This document shows, piece by piece, positions 1-8,396 of a DNA stretch of 64,000 bases; position 1 is the first letter of the stretch, and each line of letters opens with the position of its first letter. This DNA comes from Bog-473 sp036491435. GTDB lineage: Bacteria; Actinomycetota; Acidimicrobiia; Acidimicrobiales; RAAP-2. The DNA lies in assembly GCA_036491435.1 (NCBI GenBank), contig DASXBZ010000198.1, positions 16,016 to 80,015 of the forward strand. The letters are read 5' to 3'. A program made the position numbers and the translations under genes. The notes beneath the pieces are model-generated. The model searched no databases. It saw nothing but the letters and a program-made list of their open reading frames with translations, and was not told the DNA's origin.

Positions 1-1625
1 TGAGCACCCGCGAGCGGATCGCAGACGCCAAGCACCAGTGTGGGCAGCTCGTCCTCGAAGCCGGTGCGCCAGGCGAGGCCGCTCACGGCCTCCATGGTCT
101 GTGCGAAGCCGTTCCGGTCACGCCACGGCCCGTCGAGACCGAAGGCCGGCATGCGCACCATGATCAGCCCCGGGTTGCGGGCCCGGAGCGAGTGGAAATT
201 GAGGCCGAAGTGGTCGATGACCCGTGGCGTGAAGTTTTCGATCAGCACGTCGGCCGTGTCGATCAGCTGTCGGAGGAGGGCGAGCCCGTCTGAGGAGCCC
301 AGGTCGAGTGTCACGTCGCGCTTGGAGAGGTTGGCGCCGTGGAAGATGGGGCCCCATTCCCACCAGTCGTCAGCAGGTGGATGACGGGTGCCGGCGAGCC
401 GCATCTGGTCCGGCCGGGCGACCGATTCGACCTTCACCACATCGGCGCCGAGCGCGGCGAGCGCCAGGGTCGCCGAGGGACCCGCCCACCACGCCGTGAG
501 GTCGACCACCTTCACCCCCTGGAGCGGCAGATGCCAGGTGTCGACCGGTGTGGTGCCGGGCGTCTCCGGCTGGGCCCAATCGACGGCACCGTCGTCGGCG
601 CCTCGGGCCCGGGCCGGGGTGAACGGGCGTGGCGGGAAGCCAGCGATCCGGTAGGGCACACGGGGTTGGGCGAAGCGCCCGGATGGCGCGGGCACGAAGA
701 CCTCGCGGTCGGCAAAATGTTCGAACGCGAGCACGCCGGGAGCGTCGAGCACGGGCGCCGCGGGGATCCGGAAGGCAGCCGCCGCGTCGAGCAGTTCGGC
801 CGACGTCTTGGTGTGGGTGTAGGCCCGGACGGCGTCGATGAACTCGGTGCGGCGTGCGAAGCGTTTGCCCACCATTGCCAACTCGTGATCCTCGAGAAGG
901 TCGGGGCGCTCCATCAGCACGAGGAAGTCTTGGAACTGCTGGGCGCTGTTCGCCGTGAAGACGACACAGCCGTCGCTCGAGGGTTCGATGGACGGAAGTT
1001 GGATGCTCCGTCCGGTCCCCGCGAGCGGCGGCCAGCCGAAGAACGAGCCGAAGACCGACGGGTAGGTCGTCATGGTGACGGCCATGCAGTCGAGGACGGC
1101 CACGTCGACGTCCTCACCCCGGCCGGAACGTCGGGCCTCGCGCAGCGCAGCCAGTGCGGCCAACGCGGCGTAGGTGCCCGTCACCCACTCGCCGATCCGG
1201 CCGCCTGCGGCGAGTGGGGGCCGTTCGGGGAGCCCGCGGTTCCCGGTGGATCCGCACGCTGCCTGGAGCGTGAACTCGGTCCAGGGCCGACTCACCCACG
1301 GCCCGTGCCGCCCGAACGGGGTGATCGTGACGACGACGACGTCGGGACGCGCCCGACCGAGCTCGTCGTCGGCGGGCGGCTCGTTGCAGATCACTACCTG
1401 CGCGGACGCGAGGAGTCCGCCGTCGTCCGTCACCGTGCGCTTGGACGCGTTCAGGAATTCGAACAGCGCGCCGGTCCCGTGCGTGCGGAACGGATCCTCG
1501 GCAGCGCGCTCGACCTTGACGACGTCCGCGCCGGCGTCGGCGAGGAGTTTGGTGCAATAGGGGCCCGCGATGCCGGTGCTGCGGTCCAGGACCTGCACAC
1601 CCTCGAGCACGGGACCCGCGGTCAT
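1..1625 (-). CDS. Tandem (two-domain) CaiB/BaiF family III CoA-transferase, 3' end beyond window
   Basis: Translating the minus strand from the ATG at 1625 gives an open frame of 541 codons running off the left edge. Two consecutive CaiB/BaiF halves are visible. The first begins near residue 8 and carries the family signature GADVVKVE; the second begins near residue 365 with its own GADVVKVE. Family III transferases exchange CoA between acids through an aspartyl thioester. The second half keeps that Asp in GVCDPLAGAH at the window edge, whereas the first half has Glu in the matching GRIGEWVTG, so probably only the C-terminal half is catalytic. The start overlaps the stop of the upstream TetR gene (ATGA), so the two are cotranscribed. 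The family also includes racemases such as alpha-methylacyl-CoA racemase, and the substrate is unknown. Confidence 0.85.
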   Translation of the reverse strand, partial: MTAGPVLEGVQVLDRSTGIAGPYCTKLLADAGADVVKVERAAEDPFRTHGTGALFEFLNASKRTVTDDGGLLASAQVVICNEPPADDELGRARPDVVVVTITPFGRHGPWVSRPWTEFTLQAACGSTGNRGLPERPPLAAGGRIGEWVTGTYAALAALAALREARRSGRGEDVDVAVLDCMAVTMTTYPSVFGSFFGWPPLAGTGRSIQLPSIEPSSDGCVVFTANSAQQFQDFLVLMERPDLLEDHELAMVGKRFARRTEFIDAVRAYTHTKTSAELLDAAAAFRIPAAPVLDAPGVLAFEHFADREVFVPAPSGRFAQPRVPYRIAGFPPRPFTPARARGADDGAVDWAQPETPGTTPVDTWHLPLQGVKVVDLTAWWAGPSATLALAALGADVVKVESVARPDQMRLAGTRHPPADDWWEWGPIFHGANLSKRDVTLDLGSSDGLALLRQLIDTADVLIENFTPRVIDHFGLNFHSLRARNPGLIMVRMPAFGLDGPWRDRNGFAQTMEAVSGLAWRTGFEDELPTLVLGVCDPLAGA

Positions 1626-2266
1626 CCGGCCCGCCCGTCGCCCAGGAGGAGCCTGACCGCGTCGGAGATGGAGCGCCGCATGTCGGCCGTGGTGGCACGC
1701 CCGGAGGACCAGGCGCGCAGCGAGCTGTCGAACACCGCGTCGAGGACCCGCACGACCCGGCGCGCTTCATCGCGGGGCAGATCGTCCAGCAGGTCGAGAT
1801 ACACGTCGGTGGTCGCGGCGTCGAGCCGGACCAGTACCTCGTGCGCGAAGGCCTCGTCGGACGTTTCGAAGCGGGTCAGCAGGCGCGCCAGTTGCGGCCG
1901 CCGCTCGAAAGCCCGGGCGGCGCGCAGGAGCGCCCCTTCGAGCCGCTCCGCGGGAGTCGCACCGTTCAGCGGACGGCGCGTGACGTCGGGGCCCATGGTC
2001 GAGGCCCACTGGACCAACGCCTCGGCGAAGAGGTGGTCCTTGGACGGGAAGTAGTGGTACAGGGTGGCCAGCGCCACCCCGGCAGCCTCTGCGACCTCGC
2101 GCACCGAGATCCGCTCGTAATCACGCTCCTCCAAGAGCGCCAGCGCGCTGTCGAGGAGGCGCTGTCGCCGGGCAGCCTGCCGGGTGCTCAAACGCGTCGC
2201 CGGAGACTCGGCGCCGTCCGGCTGTACCGGCGGGGCGACGGTGCTGCGGGCCGTGTCCTGTGTCAT
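1622..2266 (-). CDS. TetR-family transcriptional regulator
   Basis: A 214-residue protein with the N-terminal TetR helix-turn-helix at about residues 32-80, including VREVAEAAGVALATLYHYF and a PSKDHLF turn, followed by a helical ligand-binding domain. The first 28 residues are Pro/Ala-rich and may be leader, so an internal start is possible. It is encoded upstream of and overlapping a tandem CaiB gene, and divergent from an amidohydrolase gene. A perfect palindrome in the shared intergenic region is its likely operator. The layout suggests a repressor released by a CoA thioester or free acid of the pathway, as known for KstR-type regulators; that ligand class is inference. The helix-turn-helix resembles KstR-like proteins, but I cannot assign orthology. 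Confidence 0.9.
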   Translation of the reverse strand: MTQDTARSTVAPPVQPDGAESPATRLSTRQAARRQRLLDSALALLEERDYERISVREVAEAAGVALATLYHYFPSKDHLFAEALVQWASTMGPDVTRRPLNGATPAERLEGALLRAARAFERRPQLARLLTRFETSDEAFAHEVLVRLDAATTDVYLDLLDDLPRDEARRVVRVLDAVFDSSLRAWSSGRATTADMRRSISDAVRLLLGDGRAG

Positions 2267-2292
2267 CCCCTTCGCACCCCCTGGGTGGCAGC

Positions 2293-2321
2293 TTGTCAGA
2301 ACTAGAATCCGATTCTATCAT
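2293..2321 (+). promoter_or_regulatory. Promoter of the 2392-7903 operon
   Basis: TTGTCA (2293-2298) and TATCAT (2316-2321) are separated by exactly 17 bases, a good housekeeping-sigma arrangement. Transcription would begin near 2328, about 65 bases before the GTG start at 2392. Confidence 0.6.
2303..2317. promoter_or_regulatory. Palindromic TetR-type operator
   Basis: TAGAATC-C-GATTCTA is a perfect 7+1+7 inverted repeat. It fills the spacer and overlaps the -10 element of the promoter at 2293-2321, and lies between the divergent TetR and amidohydrolase genes. A bound dimer would block the plus-strand operon and could also control the regulator itself. Assignment to the adjacent TetR protein rests on position. 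Confidence 0.65.
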
Positions 2322-2391
2322 CACCCCCTGAACCGGCCGTGGCCGTCGTGCGGCACGACGGCGGCCCGGGAGCCTCCAGGAGGGATCGCCC

Positions 2392-3258
2392 GTGAGCATG
2401 CCAACCGATATCGGGATTGTCGACACCATGATCGGCTTCCCCCATGGGGACATGAAGGAGGTCTACAAGTTCATCACCCGCCAGACGAAGGACGCCGAGT
2501 CGAAGGAAAAGATGGCGTTCCCGGCGGAGTACATGTTCAAGCAGGTACCCGAGCGCGAGCTCGAAGGATCCGACGACCCCATCGGGATCACCCTGCACGA
2601 GATGGACCACTGGGGGATCGAGCGGGGGATGATCGGTTGCAACGGCATCGGCAAGGAGGCACTGGCCAAGCACCCCGACCGTTTCATCGCCTCCTCATCG
2701 GTGGACCCGAACGAGGGCATGGCCGGAATCGCCCGCTTGGTCAAGGAGTACGAGACCTATGGCGTGCGTGCCGTCGGGGTGTTCCCGGCTGGGACCTTTC
2801 CCCAGGTGCCGATCAACGACAAGAAGATGTACCCGTTGTATGCCAAGTGCGTGGAGCTCGGCATCCCCGTCTTCGTGTGTGCCGGGGTCCCGGGGCCCCG
2901 CCTCAAAGCGGCGTGCCAGCACGTCGAGCTGATCGACGAGGTGATGTTCGACTTCCCAGACCTGATCTTCGTGACCCGCCACGGCTGCGAACCCTGGACG
3001 GAGCTCGCCGTCAAGTTGATGCTGAAGTGGCCGGGCCTGCACTACTCGACCAGTGCCTTCGCGCCGAAGTACTACCCGAAGAACATCATCGATTTCGCCA
3101 ACACGCGCGGCGCCGACAAGATTATCTACGCGGGCTACTTCCCCATGGGCCTCTCGGTGGAGCGGATCATGACCGAAATGCCCAACGTCGGCTTCAAGGA
3201 CGAGGTCTGGCCGAAATTCCTGCGCGGCAACGCCCTGCGTGTGCTCGGGCTGGACTGA
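2392..3258 (+). CDS. Amidohydrolase-2 family protein with degenerate metal site
   Basis: A 288-residue TIM-barrel protein of the amidohydrolase-2 family (COG2159, related to ACMSD-type decarboxylases). The GTG start has a good GGAGGG ribosome site about seven bases upstream; ATG at 2398 is an alternative. The usual metal-binding signatures are altered: the N-terminal D-x-H position reads DTMIGFPHG, the HTG-type strand reads VFVCAGVPGP, and the late DFPH-type motif reads YAGYFPMG. Only RHG near residue 200 resembles a ligand. It may therefore be a metal-independent enzyme or a binding protein. It is the first gene of a plus-strand operon running through the dehydrogenase and P450. The overall fold call is firm; activity is not. 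Confidence 0.8.
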   Translation: MSMPTDIGIVDTMIGFPHGDMKEVYKFITRQTKDAESKEKMAFPAEYMFKQVPERELEGSDDPIGITLHEMDHWGIERGMIGCNGIGKEALAKHPDRFIASSSVDPNEGMAGIARLVKEYETYGVRAVGVFPAGTFPQVPINDKKMYPLYAKCVELGIPVFVCAGVPGPRLKAACQHVELIDEVMFDFPDLIFVTRHGCEPWTELAVKLMLKWPGLHYSTSAFAPKYYPKNIIDFANTRGADKIIYAGYFPMGLSVERIMTEMPNVGFKDEVWPKFLRGNALRVLGLD

Positions 3259-3274
3259 GCCGAACCGGGAGACC

Positions 3275-4462
3275 GTGGACTTCGAGGACACCCCAGAAGA
3301 GGCGGCGTTCCGTGCGGAGGCTCGTCGCTGGCTCGACGCTAACGCTCCGTTGCGCCATGAAGGGACGACAGCACGCGTCGGCCTGCCGACCGACGAAGCA
3401 TCGCAGCACCGCCACGTCGACTGGTGCCGGCGCTGGCAGCGCACCCTCTACGACGGCGGGTGGGCGGGCATCACTTGGCCGAAAGCGTTCGGAGGCCGGG
3501 GTGGTTCCTCGCTCGAGCAGATGATCTTCTCCCAGGAGGAAGCAGACTTCGACGTGAGCGCGGGCGCCCTGTCGATCGGTCTGGCCATGGTCGGGCCGAC
3601 TCTCATGGCGTGGGGTACACCCGCCCAACAGGATGATCACCTGGGGCCGACGTTGCGCGGCGACGTGCTGTGGTGTCAGCTCTTCAGCGAACCGGCAGCC
3701 GGGTCGGACCTGCCGTCCCTCATCACCCGCGCCGAGCGGGACGGCGACGAATACGTGGTGAACGGCCAGAAGGTCTGGACGTCCTTCGCCCAGTTCGCCG
3801 ACTGGGGCATCCTGCTGGCGCGCACCGGCGGGGCAGGGTCAGGCCGCGAGGGGATCTCGTACTTTCTCGTCGACATGACGACGCCCGGTATCGACGTGCG
3901 ACCGTTGCGCCAGGCAACAGGGGTCGCCCATTTCAACGAGGTGTTCCTGTCCGACGTGCGGATCCCTGCGGCGAACATGCTGGGTGCCGAGGGCGAGGGC
4001 TGGAAGGTGGCCCGGACGACGCTCGCCAGCGAGCGCATGTCCATCGGCAGCGGCCGGGGCACGACGTTCGCGGACGTCCGGTCCCTCGTCAACGGGCTCG
4101 GGCGTGACCTCGACGCGCGGGAGCGCCAACACGTGGCCCGGGCCTACATCAGCTTCGAATTGTTGCGCTACCTCGGCCTGCGCGTGCAGACATCCGTCAG
4201 CCAGGGCCGAGCCCCCGGCGCGGAAGGCTCCATCTTGAAGCTGGCGATCTCGCAACAGAGCGCGCTTCTGGGCGACCTCGGGATGGCGCTGCTCGGCCCG
4301 GCGGGTGCCGCGTCAGACGGGACGACACCGGACGCCGGCTTCTGGCGGGAGAAGTTCGTCGGCCAGTGGTCGGTGCGCATCGGCGGCGGCACGGACCAGA
4401 TGCAGCGCAACCAGGTCGGCGAGCGGGTCCTGGGCCTGCCCCGAGAACCAAGATCCATATAA
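3275..4462 (+). CDS. Acyl-CoA dehydrogenase
   Basis: A 395-residue FAD-dependent acyl-CoA dehydrogenase, which would introduce an alpha-beta double bond into an acyl-CoA and pass electrons to ETF. The N-terminal helical domain starts VDFEDTPEEAAFRAEAR. The middle beta domain contains FSEPAAGSDLPSL and NGQKVWTSFAQFADWG. The C-terminal helical domain ends with the family motif GGGTDQMQRNQVGERVLGLPRE. The GTG at 3275 was chosen because it follows GGGAG and starts at the conserved N-terminus; an upstream in-frame start at 3239 lies inside the previous gene. It sits 16 bases after the amidohydrolase gene and 10 bases before the P450 gene, so cotranscription is likely. Chain-length specificity cannot be read. 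Confidence 0.9.
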   Translation: MDFEDTPEEAAFRAEARRWLDANAPLRHEGTTARVGLPTDEASQHRHVDWCRRWQRTLYDGGWAGITWPKAFGGRGGSSLEQMIFSQEEADFDVSAGALSIGLAMVGPTLMAWGTPAQQDDHLGPTLRGDVLWCQLFSEPAAGSDLPSLITRAERDGDEYVVNGQKVWTSFAQFADWGILLARTGGAGSGREGISYFLVDMTTPGIDVRPLRQATGVAHFNEVFLSDVRIPAANMLGAEGEGWKVARTTLASERMSIGSGRGTTFADVRSLVNGLGRDLDARERQHVARAYISFELLRYLGLRVQTSVSQGRAPGAEGSILKLAISQQSALLGDLGMALLGPAGAASDGTTPDAGFWREKFVGQWSVRIGGGTDQMQRNQVGERVLGLPREPRSI

Positions 4463-4472
4463 AGTATTCAAC

Positions 4473-5687
4473 ATGGTCACCACCAAGGCGGGAGAGCCGC
4501 TGACCTGGGATCCGCTCGACCCGTCCTTCAAGACGGACCCCCACCCGATTTGGCGACGGCTGCGCGACGAGGCCCCGCTCTATCGCAACGACACCTACGA
4601 CTTCTGGGCCCTCAGCCGCTTCGACGACGTCATGGCTGCGTCACTCGACCCGCGCACGTTCAGCTCGGCCCACGGGACGGTGTTGGAGCAGATGTCGGAA
4701 CAATCCATGGACTCCATCCACATGATGATCTTCATGGACCAACCCGAGCACACCGTCTTCAGGCGACTCGTGTCGCGCGCGTTCACGGTACGACGAATGG
4801 CGGAGCTCGAGCCGCAGATCCGCATGCTGTGCGCCGAGTTGCTCGACGCGCAGAAGGGCAGGGGTGGCTTCGACTACGTCGCCGACTTCGGGGCGCTCGT
4901 CCCCGCCAACGTGATCGCCATGTTGCTCGGCGTCCCACCGGAGGACCGGGAGATGGTGCGCGAGACGATCGACGGGATCTTCCACCTGGAGCCCGGAGCC
5001 GGCATGCTCAACGACGTCTCCCTGAATGCCATGTTGAAGCTCCACGGCTACATCAGCGATCAGCTCGTTGAGCGGCAGACCCGTCCGCGCGATGACATGC
5101 TGACCGATCTGCTCAACGCCGAGGTGGCCGAGCCCGACGGCTCGCGCCGCACGCTGACCTTGGAGGAAAGCACGAACTTCGGCATCCTCATCGTGTCAGC
5201 CGGGACGGAGACGGTGGCCCGACTGCTCGGTTGGGCCGGCCACACGCTGGCGGCGTACTCGGACCAGCGGGCAGAGCTGGCTGCGGACCCCTCGCTGATC
5301 CCACAGGCCATCGAGGAGTTGTTGCGCTACGAAGCGCCCTCCCCGGTCAACGGGCGCTGGACCACTGCCCCCGTCGAGCTCTACGGGACCGAGATCCCAC
5401 CGAACTCCAAGGTCCTTATGCTGACCGGCTCGGCGGGACGCGATGAACGGGCGTTCCCCGACCCGGACCGCTTCGACATCCACCGGCAATTCGACCAGCA
5501 CGTGACCTTCGGGTACGGCGTCCACTTCTGCCTGGGCGCGGCGCTGGCTCGCCTGGAAGGCCGGATCGCGCTCGAAGAGACGCTGGCCCGCTATCCCGAG
5601 TGGGATGTCGACCACGAACGCAGCGAGTTCCTCTTCACCAGCACGGTGCGCGGCTACAGCAAGTTGCCCGTCGTCGTCCCCGGCTGA
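4473..5687 (+). CDS. Cytochrome P450 monooxygenase
   Basis: A 404-residue soluble bacterial P450. The I-helix oxygen-activation motif is AGTET (243-247), the K-helix ExxR motif is ELLR (282-285), and the haem-binding loop FGYGVHFCLG places the thiolate Cys at 353. It would hydroxylate an unactivated carbon of the pathway substrate using ferredoxin and reductase encoded elsewhere; no ferredoxin gene is visible here. The ATG at 4473 was chosen because homologous P450 sequence begins just after it, although no clear ribosome site precedes it and the AT-rich stretch before it is unusual for this operon. Its place after an acyl-CoA dehydrogenase suggests oxidation of a hydrophobic acid or alicyclic compound. 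The CYP family cannot be assigned by eye. Confidence 0.9.
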   Translation: MVTTKAGEPLTWDPLDPSFKTDPHPIWRRLRDEAPLYRNDTYDFWALSRFDDVMAASLDPRTFSSAHGTVLEQMSEQSMDSIHMMIFMDQPEHTVFRRLVSRAFTVRRMAELEPQIRMLCAELLDAQKGRGGFDYVADFGALVPANVIAMLLGVPPEDREMVRETIDGIFHLEPGAGMLNDVSLNAMLKLHGYISDQLVERQTRPRDDMLTDLLNAEVAEPDGSRRTLTLEESTNFGILIVSAGTETVARLLGWAGHTLAAYSDQRAELAADPSLIPQAIEELLRYEAPSPVNGRWTTAPVELYGTEIPPNSKVLMLTGSAGRDERAFPDPDRFDIHRQFDQHVTFGYGVHFCLGAALARLEGRIALEETLARYPEWDVDHERSEFLFTSTVRGYSKLPVVVPG

Positions 5688-5736
5688 CCGGCCGGAGCTG
5701 TCCGGTCAAACATCGGACCGATCGAAAGGATCCACC

Positions 5737-7062
5737 ATGCCGCAACCGCCCGAATACGTGGAGCGGATGTTCCCGGAGCCGGTCGACCATGGCATCGCAG
5801 AGCCCGAGCGGGCGGTGTCGTCGGTCAGCCACGGCACCCGGGCGTTCCTGGAGGGGAGCGGTGGTGACGCCAACCTCTGGTACGAGGGGACCGGTGCGGC
5901 CAAGGACCAGGCGGTCCAGAACATCACGATCTACCCGCCCACGCGGGGCGTGCAGACCCAGGGCGACACGTGGGAGCCGGTGAAGATCGGGATCCTCATA
6001 GACATGGACCTCAACCAGTTGACGGCCGACTGGATCGACCCGACGATCCTGGCCATCGAGGACGCCATGAACGAAGGGGTCTGGGCTCGCTCGCCCATCC
6101 AGCTCGTCGTGGCCGATGCCCGGGGCCTGCCGCGGGAGAACTTCCGCAAGCTCCTCGACGGGTACCGCTGGCTGGTCGACCAGGGGTGCGTGGTGGTGCT
6201 CGGTCCGATGATCTCGGACAACTGCCTGACGATCCAGGACCTGGCCAACGAGCTCAAGGTGTCCTGCATCGGCTGGACCGGCGCGTGGAAGTTCGCCTCC
6301 GACTACTGCTTCTCCATCGCCAACGGCGACATCCCGACCGAAGGCGTCATCTGCGCCAACTGGCTCTACCAACAGGGCGTCCGCAAGGTCGGCCTCTTCT
6401 GGGAGGCCGGGTCTTCGGGGCGCGACTACGCCGACTTCTTCCGCGACGAGGCAATCCGACTAGGCATGACGGTCACGCGGGAGGTGAAGCTCGAGCCCAA
6501 CCCGCGCGGCCTCCAAGAGCACCTTGCTGCGATGCGGGAGGCCGGGACCGAAGGCCTCTATTACGGCGGGTATGGCTACGCCTGTTTCCACTTCGGCGCG
6601 GCGCTGCAGGCGCTCGGATGGGACCCGCCGCGCATCATGGGCACGGCGTTCATGTTCTATTCGAACAAGAACGAGTGGGCGGGCGGGATCGAAGGCTGGC
6701 ACGGCATCGATCAGCTCGGAGAGGACGGCGCAAACCCGAACTACAACGCGATGGTGCAGCGGTTCTCGAAGCGTTTCGGTCGCGAGGCGCGCAACGTTGT
6801 GGTCGCGCTGGCCTACGACACGGCGCGGGTGGCGATCCACGGGATCGCCAACGCGGCAATTCCCGAGCCGCGCTGGGTCCACGACGGGCTCGAGCGCATC
6901 CGCTGGATGCCGGCCACCAACGGCGGGCCGTCCTGTTACATCACGTTCGGTCCCGGCGACCACAAGGGCTACAAGGGTGACTTCCTCACCATCCGCGAGC
7001 TGCGCGGCGGTGACCTGCGTTTTGCGGGCTACTTCCGTCCCGAGTGGCAGTCCAACGAGTAG
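5737..7062 (+). CDS. Type I periplasmic-binding-fold (Leu/Ile/Val-type) protein without signal peptide
   Basis: A 441-residue protein of the branched-chain amino-acid-type receptor family (Peripla_BP_6). The ligand-binding fold begins near residue 83 with VKIGILIDMDLNQLTADW, and features such as VVVLGPMISDNCL and VGLFWEAGSSGRDYADFF are visible. The ATG at 5737 has a GAAAGGA ribosome site six bases upstream. There is no signal peptide or lipobox; the first 80 residues are polar. No ABC permease or ATPase gene is nearby. It may therefore bind a ligand in the cytoplasm, like AmiC-type sensors, or travel by another route. It lies 49 bases after the P450 gene and 13 before a crotonase gene, in the same operon. 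Confidence 0.8.
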   Translation: MPQPPEYVERMFPEPVDHGIAEPERAVSSVSHGTRAFLEGSGGDANLWYEGTGAAKDQAVQNITIYPPTRGVQTQGDTWEPVKIGILIDMDLNQLTADWIDPTILAIEDAMNEGVWARSPIQLVVADARGLPRENFRKLLDGYRWLVDQGCVVVLGPMISDNCLTIQDLANELKVSCIGWTGAWKFASDYCFSIANGDIPTEGVICANWLYQQGVRKVGLFWEAGSSGRDYADFFRDEAIRLGMTVTREVKLEPNPRGLQEHLAAMREAGTEGLYYGGYGYACFHFGAALQALGWDPPRIMGTAFMFYSNKNEWAGGIEGWHGIDQLGEDGANPNYNAMVQRFSKRFGREARNVVVALAYDTARVAIHGIANAAIPEPRWVHDGLERIRWMPATNGGPSCYITFGPGDHKGYKGDFLTIRELRGGDLRFAGYFRPEWQSNE

Positions 7063-7075
7063 ACCTGATCGACCG

Positions 7076-7903
7076 GTGAGCAACACGCAGCAGAGACCGG
7101 AGGGCGAACCGCTCGTCCTCGTCGAAGCCGACGGACCTGTCCTGGTCGTCACGCTGAACCGTCCCGAAAAGCGCAACGCCACGAATGCGGAGATGTTGTG
7201 CCGCCTCTACGACGCCTGGGTCCGCCTCGACGGCGATCCCTCGCTCCGAGTGGGCGTGCTCACAGGACGGGGCTCGACGTTCTGCGCCGGCATGGACCTC
7301 GCCGAGATCGGCCGCCTCCGTGATGGAGCGGCAGACAACGACTGGATCGTGCGGCTCCGCGACGAGCCGCAGGTGATCTTCGGTGCGTGGTTGAAAACCT
7401 TCCGGCCCTCCAAGCCCATCATCCTGGCCGCGGAGGGCTTCGCCCGGGCCGGTGGGACGGAGATCCTCCAGGGCACCGACATCCGGGTTGCCGGCGAGAG
7501 CGCGGTGTTCGGCGTGACGGAGGTGCAGCGCGGCCTCTTCCCGATGGCCGGCTCCGCGGTCCGCCTCCGGCGCCAGATCGGCTACGCGGTGGCGGCCGAG
7601 ATGCTGTTGACGGGCGAGGACATCAGCGCGGCGCGGGCGCAAGAGCTCGGTCTGGTCAACCACGTGGTGCCAGACGGACAGGCCCTCACCCGTGCCCGCG
7701 CCATCGCCGCGCGCATCGCGGCGAACGGCCCCCTCGCCGTCGCCGCCATTCTCCGGACCCTCCGGGAGACGGACTCCCTGCCGGAGGCCGAGGCCTTTGC
7801 GATCGAGGGTCCCCTCGGCCTGGAGGTGATGGGGTCGAACGACGCCGCGGAGGGTCCACGGGCGTTCCTGGAGAAACGGCCGCCGCAGTTCACCGGGACT
7901 TGA
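7076..7903 (+). CDS. Enoyl-CoA hydratase/isomerase (crotonase family)
   Basis: A 275-residue crotonase-fold protein that should hydrate an enoyl-CoA made by the dehydrogenase upstream. The N-terminal motif LNRPEKRNATNAEM and the oxyanion-hole strand STFCAGMDL are present. Both classical catalytic glutamates are kept, in GGTEIL and in VTEVQRG, separated by 20 residues as in mammalian mitochondrial enoyl-CoA hydratase. The GTG start at 7076 was chosen because homology starts here; the longer open frame to 6524 lies within the binding-protein gene. It ends the plus-strand operon that begins at 2392, and converges on the DUF35 gene. Confidence 0.9.
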   Translation: MSNTQQRPEGEPLVLVEADGPVLVVTLNRPEKRNATNAEMLCRLYDAWVRLDGDPSLRVGVLTGRGSTFCAGMDLAEIGRLRDGAADNDWIVRLRDEPQVIFGAWLKTFRPSKPIILAAEGFARAGGTEILQGTDIRVAGESAVFGVTEVQRGLFPMAGSAVRLRRQIGYAVAAEMLLTGEDISAARAQELGLVNHVVPDGQALTRARAIAARIAANGPLAVAAILRTLRETDSLPEAEAFAIEGPLGLEVMGSNDAAEGPRAFLEKRPPQFTGT

Positions 7904-7958
7904 CGGGGACGCAAGGAGGCGGCTCGGCACTACAGAACCCGTGTACTTGGAGCTGTCG

Positions 7959-8396
7959 TCAGGCCACGGGGCGGAAGTAGGGGAGCGACAGCTCATCGGA
8001 TGCCGGGTGAAACTCGACCTGGAGCGCCAGCCCGTCGCGCAGTTCGCTCGGCGGGCAGCCGACCACCGCGCTGAGGAACCACCACCCTTCGTCGAGTGCC
8101 ACGACTGAGGGGGCGTACGGCACGACGAAGCCCGGATGGGGCGGCCGCCAGACCACCGTCCAGCTGTAGAGCGTTCCCAAGCCGGAACTCTGCTCCCAGG
8201 TCAGCGCGGTGGCGGAGCACTGCGGACACGCGGCGAACGCGCGCAGGGCACGTGCACCGCATGCGGAGCAGAGAGGTAGCACGAGACGCCCCGCGCGAGC
8301 GCCGCGCCAGAACGGATCCGATCGTTCGGACGGGCGCGGCATGGGGAAACCACCGGGAGGTGGGGGAGCGAGCAGCCTGGCTTCCGTGGCGCTCAT
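7959..8396 (-). CDS. DUF35 (rubredoxin-like zinc ribbon plus OB fold) acyl-CoA-binding partner protein
   Basis: A 145-residue protein with the DUF35 layout: an N-terminal helix with DPFWRGARAGRL, a zinc ribbon with two Cys-x2-Cys pairs (CSAC and CPQC), and a C-terminal OB-fold domain. Such proteins act as partners of thiolase-fold enzymes, for example the DUF35 partner of the steroid aldolase Ltp2. The ATG at 8396 overlaps the stop of the upstream thiolase-like gene (ATGA), so the two are translationally coupled and very likely form a complex. The longer frame upstream is a shadow of that gene. Confidence 0.88.
   Translation of the reverse strand: MSATEARLLAPPPPGGFPMPRPSERSDPFWRGARAGRLVLPLCSACGARALRAFAACPQCSATALTWEQSSGLGTLYSWTVVWRPPHPGFVVPYAPSVVALDEGWWFLSAVVGCPPSELRDGLALQVEFHPASDELSLPYFRPVA

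Noticed and set aside
339..2054. 571-codon open frame on the plus strand
   Set aside because: It is the shadow of the tandem CaiB and TetR genes on the minus strand; composition is Arg/Gly-rich and matches no family.
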